A DNA stretch of 64,000 bases from CAYJBH01 sp964369965 (GTDB taxonomy: Bacteria; Bacillota; Clostridia; Oscillospirales; Ruminococcaceae), in the NCBI GenBank assembly GCA_964369965.1, contig CAYJGF010000003.1, positions 67,880 through 131,879 of the forward strand, written 5' to 3'. The translations under genes and the position numbers were made by a program. Numbering within the stretch: position 1 is the stretch's first letter; each line of letters starts with the position of its first letter. Positions 24,278 through 33,145 of this stretch are shown in pieces. The notes beneath the pieces are model-generated. The model did not search any database. It had not been told where the DNA came from and saw only the letters and a program-made list of their open reading frames with translations.

Positions 24278-25747
24278 TTAAAATGCGAAATATATAAACG
24301 GTGATTCCCCAAACTCACCAAAAAACAGTATTGCGAGCAATGAGATATAGTAGTAGGGCCAGCGGACAAAAAAGAACGAGCGCCCTATGCGGTCGGCTAC
24401 CGGTGTTTTGCCGGATAGGCGTTCCGACAGCAGTACCACAGCGGCGGTGATTGCAATGCCGGCGGCGGTATAGTCGAAAAAACCTATAGAGGTGAGCGAG
24501 GCTGTGATAAGTTCACCATTACTGATATAAAGAGAAAAATCTCGGAACATATGACCGATGACATAAAAGGCGGTGGAAAGATCCGGCGATACAAAAAAGA
24601 CATAGGCAAACACAACGCAGGGAAAGACTATCGCCCATTTGAGAACCGGTATTAAGAAAAAGCGCGGTGATATTTTTGTGAGCGCATAAAATTTGTCGCG
24701 AATAGGCTTTGATAGTCGCTCTAATATCTGATAAACACCGTGTAACAGACCCCATATTAAAAAGGTGAAATTGGCACCATGCCACAAACCCGACACTAAA
24801 AAGGTGATCAGCAGGTTGAGGTAGCTGCGCACCTTGCCACACCGATTGCCACCGAGCGGTATGTACAGATAGTCCTTAAACCAGGTGGAGAGCGAAATAT
24901 GCCACCTGCTCCAAAAATCGCGAAAGGATAGTGCAAAGTAGGGGTTGTTGAAGTTTTGCATAAGGTCAAAACCGAACACCCTCGCCGCACCGATGGCGAT
25001 GTCGGAATAGCCGGAAAAATCAAAATAAATCTGAAACGTGAACATCAGCGCACCGAGCAGCAGTGTGAATCCCTCAAACTCCTCAGGGTTAGCAAAGATG
25101 ATCGATACCGCGCCGGAAAAACCGTCGGCGACGATAACCTTTTTGACAAAGCCGAACAGCATACGGCATAGACCGCTTCTCACCCGTTTATAGTCAAAAC
25201 GGTGGTGCTCCTTAAATTGGGGGAGGAGGTTTTTTGCGCGCTCGATAGGACCTGCGACCAGCTGGGGGAAGAAACTGACAAACAGGGCATAGTCGATAAA
25301 GTTTGTCTCATGTTTTAGGTCGCGGCGGTAGACATCGATGGAGTAGCCGAGCGCTTGAAAAGTATAAAAGCTGATGCCGACCGGCAATAAAAGCGACAGC
25401 TCCGGTATCGCATAATCTATCCCAACTGAGCTTAAAAGCTCGGCAAGGCTGTCGTTGAAAAAGTTGTAATATTTGAACAAAAACAGGATGATGAAGTTGA
25501 CCGATAGGTTGACCGCGAGTGCCGTTTTGCGAAGCGTCTGCCGCTCGGCGCGCTCAATTAAAAAGGCGGTGAAATAGGTTGAAAGGGTGGAAAAAAGGAT
25601 TAACAGCGAGTATCCGACATTCCACTGCATATAAAAATAATAACTCGACATGAGTAGCCAAAGATTCTTCACCTTTTTGGGCACAAAAAAATACAAAAGG
25701 CAAACAATCGGGAAAAATATTAAAAAATCCGAGCTGTTAAAGTTCAT
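24278..25747 (-). CDS. MBOAT-family membrane O-acyltransferase (AlgI/DltB-like)
   Basis: A 489-residue protein with ten or more hydrophobic helices. Signature stretches are FPQLVAGPIERA, SFRDFWSRWHISLSTWFKDYLYIPLGGNR and SGLWHGANFTFLIWGLLHG, the last holding the catalytic His. Members move acetyl or alanyl groups across the membrane to exopolysaccharide, alginate or teichoic acid. The next gene encodes an SGNH-type partner. The ATG at 25747 is preferred over an in-frame upstream codon at 25774 because it gives the normal N-terminus. It overlaps the DUF2304 gene by 11 nt. Confidence 0.93.
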   Translation of the reverse strand: MNFNSSDFLIFFPIVCLLYFFVPKKVKNLWLLMSSYYFYMQWNVGYSLLILFSTLSTYFTAFLIERAERQTLRKTALAVNLSVNFIILFLFKYYNFFNDSLAELLSSVGIDYAIPELSLLLPVGISFYTFQALGYSIDVYRRDLKHETNFIDYALFVSFFPQLVAGPIERAKNLLPQFKEHHRFDYKRVRSGLCRMLFGFVKKVIVADGFSGAVSIIFANPEEFEGFTLLLGALMFTFQIYFDFSGYSDIAIGAARVFGFDLMQNFNNPYFALSFRDFWSRWHISLSTWFKDYLYIPLGGNRCGKVRSYLNLLITFLVSGLWHGANFTFLIWGLLHGVYQILERLSKPIRDKFYALTKISPRFFLIPVLKWAIVFPCVVFAYVFFVSPDLSTAFYVIGHMFRDFSLYISNGELITASLTSIGFFDYTAAGIAITAAVVLLSERLSGKTPVADRIGRSFFFVRWPYYYISLLAILFFGEFGESPFIYFAF

Positions 25748-26111
25748 CTGTTTTTTGCTTATCCTCCAGTTCACGAACTCGTTTTTCCAAAAGGGCGCTT
25801 GCCTGATTAAGCCTTGTTATCTTGGTAGAAAATCCGCTGACTATAATCGAGAGCGCCAACGTGTTGAGTATTACAAAGACAAATATAAGGATAAAAACAA
25901 AGTTGACCGGGTTGATAACACGAAATATGTCGCCTAAAACAAGAATAATATAAGGCGCAAGGCTGAAAATGAGCAGTGCAAGACCGGACAAAAGCCAGAC
26001 TATCGCATATTTGACTGCAAGTTTGCCCTTTCGCAGGGCGTAGAAAATTATAGCGAGGTAGACAACCACGCCCAGTATCAGCACCACCTGTAGGGTGAGT
26101 TCTTCAAGCAT
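25737..26111 (-). CDS. DUF2304 small membrane protein
   Basis: A 124-residue protein with three hydrophobic helices (about 8-25, 35-60 and 68-92) and a C-terminal charged coiled-coil-like tail (LLEKRVRELEDKQK). This is the DUF2304 layout. The family is usually found next to a DPM1-like GT2 glycosyltransferase, exactly as here with the gene at 26131. It may anchor or regulate that enzyme at the membrane. The role is inferred from the pairing. Confidence 0.82.
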   Translation of the reverse strand: MLEELTLQVVLILGVVVYLAIIFYALRKGKLAVKYAIVWLLSGLALLIFSLAPYIILVLGDIFRVINPVNFVFILIFVFVILNTLALSIIVSGFSTKITRLNQASALLEKRVRELEDKQKTDEL

Positions 26112-26130
26112 AAAGTCTCCTTCTATAAAA

Positions 26131-26820
26131 TCAATATTTTAACCATTCCACCACCAGTGACAGCACCACCTTTAACATATAGTAGGGTGCTTTGATGGCG
26201 TTTATACTGGACAGACCTGCAAAACGCTCCTCCATGACCACCGGCACCTCCTGTATCACATAGCCATGTTTAAGCGCCGAGAGGATAGCCTCCGGCTCCG
26301 GGAAATCCTGCGCGTAGTCCTTGGCATAAAACTCGGTGAGGCGCCTGCCGGTCGCGCGAAAACCGCTAGTGACGTCCCGAACACGCTTCCTTGTCAGTAT
26401 CATTATGACGGTGCTGATGATAAATATGCCGAGACGGCGAAGTTTCGACGATTGAAACCCCTCTTTGGTGATAAATCTACTGCCGATAGACATGTCTATT
26501 CGACCGCTTTCAAGTGGCTCTATCACAGTTATGAGATATTCCGGATTGTGTTGACCGTCCCCGTCCATCTGAACAGCGACATCGTAGTCATGCTCCACAG
26601 CGTATCTGTAACCACACTGCACCGCACCGCCGATACCGAGGTTAAAGGGGAAGGAAAGGTAGTTGAGATTATTCTCTTTGCAAACCGCCTCGCTTTTGTC
26701 GGTGGAGCAGTCGTTGACGACGACATAATCCACCTCGGGGTTGGTGCTTTTCAGCCGCTCCACCACCCGAACGATATTCTCCTCCTCGTTATAACAGGGG
26801 ATTATGACCAATACTCTCAC
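26131..26820 (-). CDS. Family 2 glycosyltransferase (DPM1-like)
   Basis: A 229-residue GT2 enzyme. The nucleotide site opens with VIIPCYNEEENI, the DxD-type acidic site is in QMDGDGQHNPEY (about 85-97), and SIGSRF and GFRATGR follow. No C-terminal membrane helices are present; the DUF2304 partner downstream may supply membrane anchoring. DPM1-like enzymes load a sugar on polyprenyl phosphate or add a residue to a lipid-linked chain. Start is GTG with AGGA. It lies 12 nt after the WbuB-like gene. Confidence 0.88.
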   Translation of the reverse strand: MRVLVIIPCYNEEENIVRVVERLKSTNPEVDYVVVNDCSTDKSEAVCKENNLNYLSFPFNLGIGGAVQCGYRYAVEHDYDVAVQMDGDGQHNPEYLITVIEPLESGRIDMSIGSRFITKEGFQSSKLRRLGIFIISTVIMILTRKRVRDVTSGFRATGRRLTEFYAKDYAQDFPEPEAILSALKHGYVIQEVPVVMEERFAGLSSINAIKAPYYMLKVVLSLVVEWLKY

Positions 26821-26832
26821 GTTTTTTCCTTT

Positions 26833-28056
26833 TTATTGTGTTCCTATGACATGCCGGATCAGTTTCGGCAAAACAGCCTCACGACTCAAATTATTTATAT
26901 AATAGTCCTTGGCATTTTGTGACCGCTCGTCCAACCGGTCGACCGACAGGGATAAAAGTTGTTTTAAATTTTCAAAAAGTGCGGCGGCATCGCCCGGCGG
27001 TGAGCAGTATCCACACCCAGCCTCCTCTATCGTCGTCGCACCTGCGCCGGAGAGGGCGCAAAGTATCGGTCGGCACATCGCCATGCAGGAGGAGACTTTT
27101 GCCGGCACCGTCAAATCCAAATTTTCACTTTGGTTGAGGGAGATAAATAATGCGTCGGCACCTTTTGAGGCGCCTATAACCTCATCTATCGACACCCTGC
27201 CGAAAAATTTAAAATATCGTGACAGGTTGTTATTTTCAACATCGCTTACAAAATCCGCGTGGGACATGCCGTCGCCGTACATAGAAAAAACAACGTCCTC
27301 TATCCCCTCTTTTTGGCAGAGTTTTGCCAGCTCGATAAGAATATCCAACCCCTGCGCAGGGGAAAAGTTGCCGGCAAACATAATGTTAAAAACCGCGCAC
27401 CTGCACCCTTTTGGCGATGAACTCACGGCATAGACGTCCTCACAGTATTGTGGGAAAATCGCGATGTCTTTTTTACCGGTAACACTTTCGAGTTGCTCTT
27501 TCATGCCCTGTGACAGCGCAATAAGCCGACCGCCGTGCCGATAGTGCCAGACCGAGACACCGCTCGCCACCGCTCGCAAAACCTTGTTTTTTATCGGCAG
27601 AACGGAATATAAATTCTCCGGCCAGAGATCCAGCACATAGCTGAAAAGCGGCGCTTTTTTTATCTTTGAGGCAATAATTGCCGGGAATATCATCAAAACA
27701 GGCGATGTCTCATAGCACAGCACACTGTCATATTGCCGACCCAAAAGACGCCAAAGTGTAAAGAGTGAAAAAAACGGGTAGGAGACATAGTTGAAAAATA
27801 TGCCGAGCGAGGAGCCGCCACGCGGTATCTCAAAAGCGCGAAATATTTCGACGCCGTCTTTTGATTGTCGGCGGTTTTTAGTGACGGAGTAGTCGGGATA
27901 AAACCGCCCTTTTGGATAGTTTGGTATGCCACAGAGCACATCCACCTCGACACCGCTTTGCACAAAACCGTCGGCGATGTCGTTGATGCGAAAATCCTCC
28001 GGCCAAAAGTGCTGTGCAACAATTAAAAGCCGCTTTTTCACTGCGTTTTTCGCCAT
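26833..28056 (-). CDS. Family 4 glycosyltransferase (WbuB-like, putative L-FucNAc transferase)
   Basis: A 407-residue GT-B enzyme. It begins with LLIVAQHFWPEDFRINDIA and continues GIPNYPKGRFY, a pattern typical of WbuB-type transferases. The C-terminal half has the GT4 elements FAGNFSPAQGLDIL and a Glu-rich donor-site loop further on. WbuB enzymes transfer L-fucosamine and their genes commonly sit beside fnlA/fnlB/fnlC, as here. This supports incorporation of FucNAc into the repeat unit. It overlaps the upstream epimerase gene by 19 nt. Confidence 0.87.
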   Translation of the reverse strand: MAKNAVKKRLLIVAQHFWPEDFRINDIADGFVQSGVEVDVLCGIPNYPKGRFYPDYSVTKNRRQSKDGVEIFRAFEIPRGGSSLGIFFNYVSYPFFSLFTLWRLLGRQYDSVLCYETSPVLMIFPAIIASKIKKAPLFSYVLDLWPENLYSVLPIKNKVLRAVASGVSVWHYRHGGRLIALSQGMKEQLESVTGKKDIAIFPQYCEDVYAVSSSPKGCRCAVFNIMFAGNFSPAQGLDILIELAKLCQKEGIEDVVFSMYGDGMSHADFVSDVENNNLSRYFKFFGRVSIDEVIGASKGADALFISLNQSENLDLTVPAKVSSCMAMCRPILCALSGAGATTIEEAGCGYCSPPGDAAALFENLKQLLSLSVDRLDERSQNAKDYYINNLSREAVLPKLIRHVIGTQ

Positions 28057-29177
28057 ACAAACTCGTTGATAATCTTGGTGTAGCTCTCGATAATCTTGAC
28101 CACCTTGACCGAGACATTTTCGTCATTATAGTCCGGGGCGATTTTCACCGTCTCGTTATTCTCCTTCATCGCTATCGCCAGTGCCACCGCGCGCTGAATG
28201 TCCTTGCCGTTTACGCCGCCGATGACCACCGTGCCTTTGTCCAGCACCTCCGGTCGCTCGGTCGAGTTGCGAAGTGAGACACCGCAAAAGTCGAGGATTG
28301 CGGATTCCTCCGGCAGTGTGCCAGAGTCGGAGAGCACACAAAGTGCACTCTTTTGCAGTTTGTTATAGTCAAAAAAGCCGAACGGCTCAAGATTTCGCAC
28401 CAGTGGGTTAAAGACAAAACCGGTAGCATCGAGGCGTTTTTGACTGCGTGGATGGGTGGAATATATGACCGGCAGATTATAGACCTTGGCGATATTATTA
28501 AGTCCCTGCATCAGCGAGAAAAACTTCTGCTCAATGTCGAGATTTTCCTCCCGATGGGCGGAGACGAGGAAGTATTTCCCCTCACTAAGTCCCAGTTTTT
28601 CCACCGCGTCGCTGGCGTCTATTTTATCGCGATACTTCTCTAAAACCTCACGCATGGGCGAGCCGGTGACGAAAATCCTGCTTTTTTCAATCCCCTCTGA
28701 CAAAAGATAGCGCCGAGAGTGCTCGGTATAGGGCAGATTGACGTCGCTGATGTGGTCGACGATACGGCGATTAATCTCCTCCGGCAGGTTTTCATCAAAA
28801 CAGCGGTTGCCAGCCTCCATGTGAAAGACCGGTATTTTGAGCCGTTTTGCCGAAATTGCACAGAGGCAGGAATTGGTGTCGCCCAGTATCAACAGCGCGT
28901 CCGGTTGTTGTTCTTTCAACAGTTTATAGCTTTTGGAGATAATATTTCCGACCGTCTCACCGAGGTCACCACCGACACTTTCAAGATAATAATCCGGTTT
29001 GCGCAATTCTAACTCCTCAAAAAATATCCCGTTGAGGGTGTAGTCATAGTTTTGACCGGTATGTATTAAGATATGATTAAAATATCGATCACACGCCTTT
29101 ATAACCTCCGCAAGTCGAATAATCTCGGGGCGGGTGCCGACGACGGTAGCGAGTTTGAGTTTTAGTTTTGTTGGCAT
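28038..29177 (-). CDS. fnlC: UDP-N-acetylglucosamine 2-epimerase family (FnlC/WecB-like)
   Basis: A 379-residue non-hydrolysing 2-epimerase. Motifs are VVGTRPEIIRLAEV at the N-terminus, LLILGDTNSCL, HMEAGNRCFDENLPEEINRR (about 122-141) and the late SDSGTLPEESA. With fnlA and fnlB upstream it would carry out the last step, 2-epimerisation to UDP-N-acetyl-L-fucosamine. The long form EAGNRCF rather than EAGLR-GD- fits FnlC-type members over WecB; I draw this from memory of the families. Slight overlap with the following glycosyltransferase gene. Confidence 0.87.
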   Translation of the reverse strand: MPTKLKLKLATVVGTRPEIIRLAEVIKACDRYFNHILIHTGQNYDYTLNGIFFEELELRKPDYYLESVGGDLGETVGNIISKSYKLLKEQQPDALLILGDTNSCLCAISAKRLKIPVFHMEAGNRCFDENLPEEINRRIVDHISDVNLPYTEHSRRYLLSEGIEKSRIFVTGSPMREVLEKYRDKIDASDAVEKLGLSEGKYFLVSAHREENLDIEQKFFSLMQGLNNIAKVYNLPVIYSTHPRSQKRLDATGFVFNPLVRNLEPFGFFDYNKLQKSALCVLSDSGTLPEESAILDFCGVSLRNSTERPEVLDKGTVVIGGVNGKDIQRAVALAIAMKENNETVKIAPDYNDENVSVKVVKIIESYTKIINEFVWRKTQ

Positions 29178-29193
29178 TCGTTATCCTCTCAAT

Positions 29194-30315
29194 TTATACT
29201 TCAAGATAAAAGGTGTCGGTATGCTCGGGATTGAACACCTCACTGCTCCAAAATAATGTCACGAGGTTCACCTCGCCGACGTTGGTGATGCTGTGGGTGC
29301 AACCGGTCGGGATGTCCACCACCTGCGGAGTGTCGCCCGATACCGATATCTCACTCACTTCCTTGCCCTCAATGGGGCGAATTTTTATGAGCGCGTTACC
29401 GCTAACTACAAAAAATTTCTCCGTCTTGGTGTGGTGCCAGTGGTTGCCGCGGGTTATGCCGGGCTTTGTCACACTGTAAAAAATCTGCCCAAAGCCGTCC
29501 TTTTTCAAAAACTCCGCGAGGTTGCCGCGCTCGTCCACCTTGTTATCGAGGAAATATGCATGCTCCTCGCTAGGCAGATAGCTCACATATGTGCCGTACA
29601 TCTTGGCGGCGAGTTCGGTATCGAGGTTAGGTGCGTAGGCACTTTTTCTACTATCTTTAAAGGATTTTATCATCTCGGACAGTGCATAAAGCGTGATTGT
29701 GGAACGCGGTTCAACTTGTAAAGGGGTGTTGCTTGACAGAACTCCCTCGCCCTCAACAACAGCGCAAAGAGTGTTGAGAACATCCTCGATATAGACAAGG
29801 GTCACCTCCGCATCGGGGGCGTTTATCTGTATCGGCAATCCACGTGCAATGTTGTGGCAAAAGGTCGCGACCACGCTGTTATAGTTAGGGCGGCACCATT
29901 TGCCGAACACTCCGACCAGTCGGTATATCAATATCGGCGCGCCGGACTGCCTGCCGTACTCATATAGTGCCTGCTCGGCGAGAGCTTTGCTCTTTCCATA
30001 ATCGTTGTCCAGCTCCGCCTGAATACTGCTGGTGGTCACTATCGGAGCGGTGTTGTTCGCCGCCTTTAGTTGGTCGAGCAGTGTCTTGGTAAAACCGGTA
30101 TTGCCGGAATAAAACTCATCCGCGTCTTTCGGGCGGTTGATACCGGCGAGGTGAAAGACGAACTCTGCTCTTTTACAATAGTCGGCAAGCTGTTTTTCAT
30201 CACTATCAATGTCATAGAGCATCAGGTCGTCAAAGCCTCGATTTTTAAGCTCGGCGACAAGGTTTTTGCCGATAAATCCGGCGGCACCGGTTATGAGTAT
30301 CGGGCGGTTATTCAT
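29194..30315 (-). CDS. fnlB: FnlB/CapF-like reductase with C-terminal cupin
   Basis: A 373-residue bimodular protein. An N-terminal SDR domain (1-245) has LITGAAGFIGKNL, TTSSIQ and YGKSK. A C-terminal cupin (about 255-373) has GITRGNHWHHTKTEKF, giving the metal-binding His cluster. This is the CapF/FnlB architecture: the cupin 3-epimerises and the SDR reduces C4 during UDP-L-FucNAc synthesis. It is the second of three consecutive pathway genes. Its 104-nt leader contains three perfect inverted repeats (separate entry). The ribosome site AAAGGA lies rather far from the ATG. Confidence 0.92.
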   Translation of the reverse strand: MNNRPILITGAAGFIGKNLVAELKNRGFDDLMLYDIDSDEKQLADYCKRAEFVFHLAGINRPKDADEFYSGNTGFTKTLLDQLKAANNTAPIVTTSSIQAELDNDYGKSKALAEQALYEYGRQSGAPILIYRLVGVFGKWCRPNYNSVVATFCHNIARGLPIQINAPDAEVTLVYIEDVLNTLCAVVEGEGVLSSNTPLQVEPRSTITLYALSEMIKSFKDSRKSAYAPNLDTELAAKMYGTYVSYLPSEEHAYFLDNKVDERGNLAEFLKKDGFGQIFYSVTKPGITRGNHWHHTKTEKFFVVSGNALIKIRPIEGKEVSEISVSGDTPQVVDIPTGCTHSITNVGEVNLVTLFWSSEVFNPEHTDTFYLEV

Positions 30316-30348
30316 CTATATAACTATTCCTTTCCAAATTTTTTCCGT

Positions 30349-30428
30349 TTTCGTCACATGGTGACGAAATTCAAACGTTTTTCGTTTGAAAGGGACAAAT
30401 TTCGGAACATTAAAAATTTTTAATGTTC
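30349..30428 (-). repeat. Three consecutive perfect inverted repeats in the fnlA-fnlB spacer
   Basis: Three separate hairpins lie within 80 nt: 30349-30357 with 30361-30369 (9 bp, loop ATG), 30370-30377 with 30383-30390 (8 bp, loop of five T on the plus strand), and 30405-30428 (a 24-nt palindrome that includes the fnlA stop codon). In the mRNA they precede the fnlB start by some 30 nt. None is followed by a U tract, so they are not standard terminators. A translational or mRNA-stability role for fnlB is possible; nothing in the sequence proves it. Confidence 0.75.
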
Positions 30429-31427
30429 AAGTTCCTCTTGAATATACGACAGCTCCAAAAGTCGCTCCACCACCTGATCAACATCAAGTTGCTGTGTGTT
30501 GTGGCTGGTGTATTCCTCTATGACCGGGGGGTGCTTTGACCCCTCTTCATAGTACTGTTCATAGTTGAGGTCGCGGCTGTCCGCCGATACCTTGAAGTAG
30601 TCCTTAAGGTCGACACAGTTCGCCTTTTCCTCTTTGGTGAGCAAGGTCTCATAGAGCTTTTCACCATGGCGAGAGCCGATAATCTTGACATCGGTTTTAC
30701 CGAATAGCTTCATGACCGCCTCGGCGAGCACTTCGATGGTGCAAGCAGGGCTTTTTTGCACAAACAAATCGCCGGTTGCGCCGTTTTGATAGGCGAATAT
30801 CACCAGCGATACTGCCTCATCCAAACTCATCAAAAACCTTGTCATGTTGGGGTCGGTGATGGTGATGGGCTTTTTCGCGCGTATCTGCTCGATAAATAGG
30901 GGGATAACACTGCCGCGGCTTGCCATGACATTGCCGTATCGTGTGGCACATATTGTGGTGTTCACGGCCTCCGGCATACGGCTTTTGGCTATAGCAACCT
31001 TTTCCATCATCGCCTTGGACATACCCATCGCATTGATGGGGTACGCCGCCTTGTCGGTGGAAAGACAGATTACCTTTTGCACACCGGCGTCGATGGCGGT
31101 GTTAAGGACATTATCGGTGCCGATAACGTTGGTTTTAACCGCCTCCATCGGGAAGAATTCGCAGGACGGGACCTGTTTTAGCGCGGCGGCGTGAAAGACA
31201 TAGTCCACCCCACACATCGCGTTTTTGAGGCTGTCCTCACTGCGCACATCGCCGATAAAAAACTTGACTTTGGGGCTACCAATTGCCTTTCTCATGTCGT
31301 CCTGTTTTTTTTCATCACGGCTGAATATGCGAATCTCGCCTATCTCACTGTTTAAAAAATGTTTGAGCACCGTGTTGCCGAAACTGCCGGTGCCGCCGGT
31401 TATGAGCAATGTTTTACCATTAAACAT
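30420..31427 (-). CDS. fnlA: UDP-GlcNAc 4,6-dehydratase/5-epimerase FnlA/CapE-like
   Basis: A 335-residue SDR. The cofactor loop is LLITGGTGSFGNTVL, and the active-site region LSTDKAAYPINAMGMSKAMMEK has Asp-Lys and Met replacing the common Tyr, typical of FnlA, CapE and PseB-type inverting dehydratases. As the first gene of the fnlA-fnlB-fnlC order it should produce the 4-keto-6-deoxy L-sugar that fnlB and fnlC process. The stop codon lies inside a 24-nt palindrome. It follows the ACT-domain gene by 12 nt. Confidence 0.93.
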   Translation of the reverse strand: MFNGKTLLITGGTGSFGNTVLKHFLNSEIGEIRIFSRDEKKQDDMRKAIGSPKVKFFIGDVRSEDSLKNAMCGVDYVFHAAALKQVPSCEFFPMEAVKTNVIGTDNVLNTAIDAGVQKVICLSTDKAAYPINAMGMSKAMMEKVAIAKSRMPEAVNTTICATRYGNVMASRGSVIPLFIEQIRAKKPITITDPNMTRFLMSLDEAVSLVIFAYQNGATGDLFVQKSPACTIEVLAEAVMKLFGKTDVKIIGSRHGEKLYETLLTKEEKANCVDLKDYFKVSADSRDLNYEQYYEEGSKHPPVIEEYTSHNTQQLDVDQVVERLLELSYIQEELEH

Positions 31428-31439
31428 GCGTTAATACTC

Positions 31440-31820
31440 CTATTCAAAAAGTTTGTTCGCCGCCGCAAGGTCGTCCACGCGAAAGACCATGTTTGCCTGA
31501 CCGCCGCAGGAGTAGACATAGGTATACTCCACGTTGATGCCGTGCTCCTTAAATTTTTCAAGGGTTTTGTGCAACATACCGGGCTTGTTGTCGCCGGTGA
31601 TCATCAGCATGTCGGTGAGCTGAACGGTCAACTCGTTTTGCATCAATAGATTGCACGCCTTTTGCGGATCGTCAATTAAAATTCTTGCAACGCCATAGTC
31701 CCTCGTCTCGGCGATGTTGAGCGAGAGCATGTCAATGTCGTTGTCGCTGAGCACCTTGGTCACATCATAAAGAGAACCGATATCGTTCTCCAGAAAGACC
31801 GAAAGTTGTTTTATTATCAT
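31440..31820 (-). CDS. Tandem ACT-domain protein
   Basis: A 126-residue protein composed of two ACT modules. The first (about 4-60) opens with LSVFLENDIGSLYDVTKVLSD; the second (about 70-126) opens with MLMITGDNKPGMLHKTLEKF. ACT domains bind amino acids. Short double-ACT proteins commonly sit next to phenylacetate-CoA ligase genes in anaerobes, as here (14-nt gap), and may sense an aromatic amino acid or product. No enzymatic domain is attached. Confidence 0.87.
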   Translation of the reverse strand: MIIKQLSVFLENDIGSLYDVTKVLSDNDIDMLSLNIAETRDYGVARILIDDPQKACNLLMQNELTVQLTDMLMITGDNKPGMLHKTLEKFKEHGINVEYTYVYSCGGQANMVFRVDDLAAANKLFE

Positions 31821-31834
31821 ATCGTTGCCCCTTT

Positions 31835-33127
31835 CTATATAGTACGTTTGTCTATAACTCGCTTGCTCTTGCCTTCAAAGCGCTCCAGTGTCTTATGCTC
31901 CACCAGTTTGACCTTGACCGAGATGCCGATAATGTTCGCGACCGATTGTTGTATCTGCTTTGTCAACCTCTCAATCTCTTTTATTTCGTCGAACTTGAAA
32001 TCCTTTTCCGGCTCGACCATCAGTTCCAACACATCGAGGTTGTTAATGCGCTCCACGACGAGCATGTAGTGGGAGGAGTCGGAGGATACCTTGAGCAATG
32101 CCTCCTCAATCTGGGAGGGGAACACGTTCACACCGCGTATAATCAGCATATCATCACTGCGACCGGTTGGTTTTGCCATCCTCGCGTGTGTCCTGCCGCA
32201 GGAGCATTTTTCTTTATTGAGGGTGGTGATGTCCTTGGTGCGATAGCGAAGTAGCGGCAATGCCTCCTTTGTGAGGGTGGTGAAAACCAGCTCACCACTG
32301 CCGTCGGTGGCGCTGAATGTGTCAAGATCGACAATCTCGGCGAGGAAATGATCCTCAAAGATGTGTAGTCCGTCCTGTGCGGTACACTCGCAGGAGACAC
32401 CGGGGCCGATAACTTCCGAAAGACCGTAAATGTCATATGCCTTGATACGCAGTTGACGCTCGATATTGCGGCGCATCTCCTCCGTCCATGGCTCGGCACC
32501 GAATATGCCGACCTTGAGCTGACTTTGGTCGATTATGCCCTGTTCGTGCAGTGCCTCGGCAAGATAGAGTGCATAGGAGGGGGTGCAGGCGATGGCGGTC
32601 GCGCCGAAGTCGGTAATGGAGAGCATCTGTTTTGCGGTGTTGCCGCCCGAGAGCGGTATAACCTTGGTGCCGAGCGCTTCACCGCCGTAGTGTAATCCGA
32701 GACCACCGGTGAAAAGTCCATATCCGTATGCCACCTGAAGTGTATCTTTTTCTGATAATCCACAGCCCATAAGGCACCTTGCGACAAGGTTTGCCCACAT
32801 TGCAATGTCCGCCTCGGTATAGCCGACGACGGTGGGTTTGCCGGTTGTGCCGGAGGAGGCATGAATACGCACCACCTCATCCTGTGGCACGGCAAAAAGC
32901 CCGTAAGGGTAGTTCTCACGCAGATCTTCTTTGGTTGTAAAGGGTAACAGCTTGACATCGTTCGCCGTCTTGATATCGCCGGGCAGAACGCCAATCTCTT
33001 TCATCTTTGTATTATAAAAAGGTACATTTTGATAGACGCGAGCCACCAACTCGACCAATCTTTTGCTCTGAATGTCAAAAATCTCATCCCGTGACACAAA
33101 ATCAATGGAATTATTCACCTTGCTCAA
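31835..33127 (-). CDS. paaK: Phenylacetate-CoA ligase (PaaK-like)
   Basis: A 430-residue adenylate-forming enzyme. The ATP loop is HASSGTTGKPTVVGY (about 91-105), with YGYGLFTGGLG after it and the A8 hinge LIIRGVNVFPSQIEE near 330. It activates phenylacetate or indoleacetate with CoA. With the neighbouring aminotransferase it could belong to reductive or oxidative aromatic amino-acid metabolism, but indolepyruvate oxidoreductase genes are not in the window. Start is TTG, with AAGGG about ten nt upstream. Confidence 0.93.
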   Translation of the reverse strand: MSKVNNSIDFVSRDEIFDIQSKRLVELVARVYQNVPFYNTKMKEIGVLPGDIKTANDVKLLPFTTKEDLRENYPYGLFAVPQDEVVRIHASSGTTGKPTVVGYTEADIAMWANLVARCLMGCGLSEKDTLQVAYGYGLFTGGLGLHYGGEALGTKVIPLSGGNTAKQMLSITDFGATAIACTPSYALYLAEALHEQGIIDQSQLKVGIFGAEPWTEEMRRNIERQLRIKAYDIYGLSEVIGPGVSCECTAQDGLHIFEDHFLAEIVDLDTFSATDGSGELVFTTLTKEALPLLRYRTKDITTLNKEKCSCGRTHARMAKPTGRSDDMLIIRGVNVFPSQIEEALLKVSSDSSHYMLVVERINNLDVLELMVEPEKDFKFDEIKEIERLTKQIQQSVANIIGISVKVKLVEHKTLERFEGKSKRVIDKRTI

Positions 33128-33145
33128 TTTTCATTTCCCTTTCAA

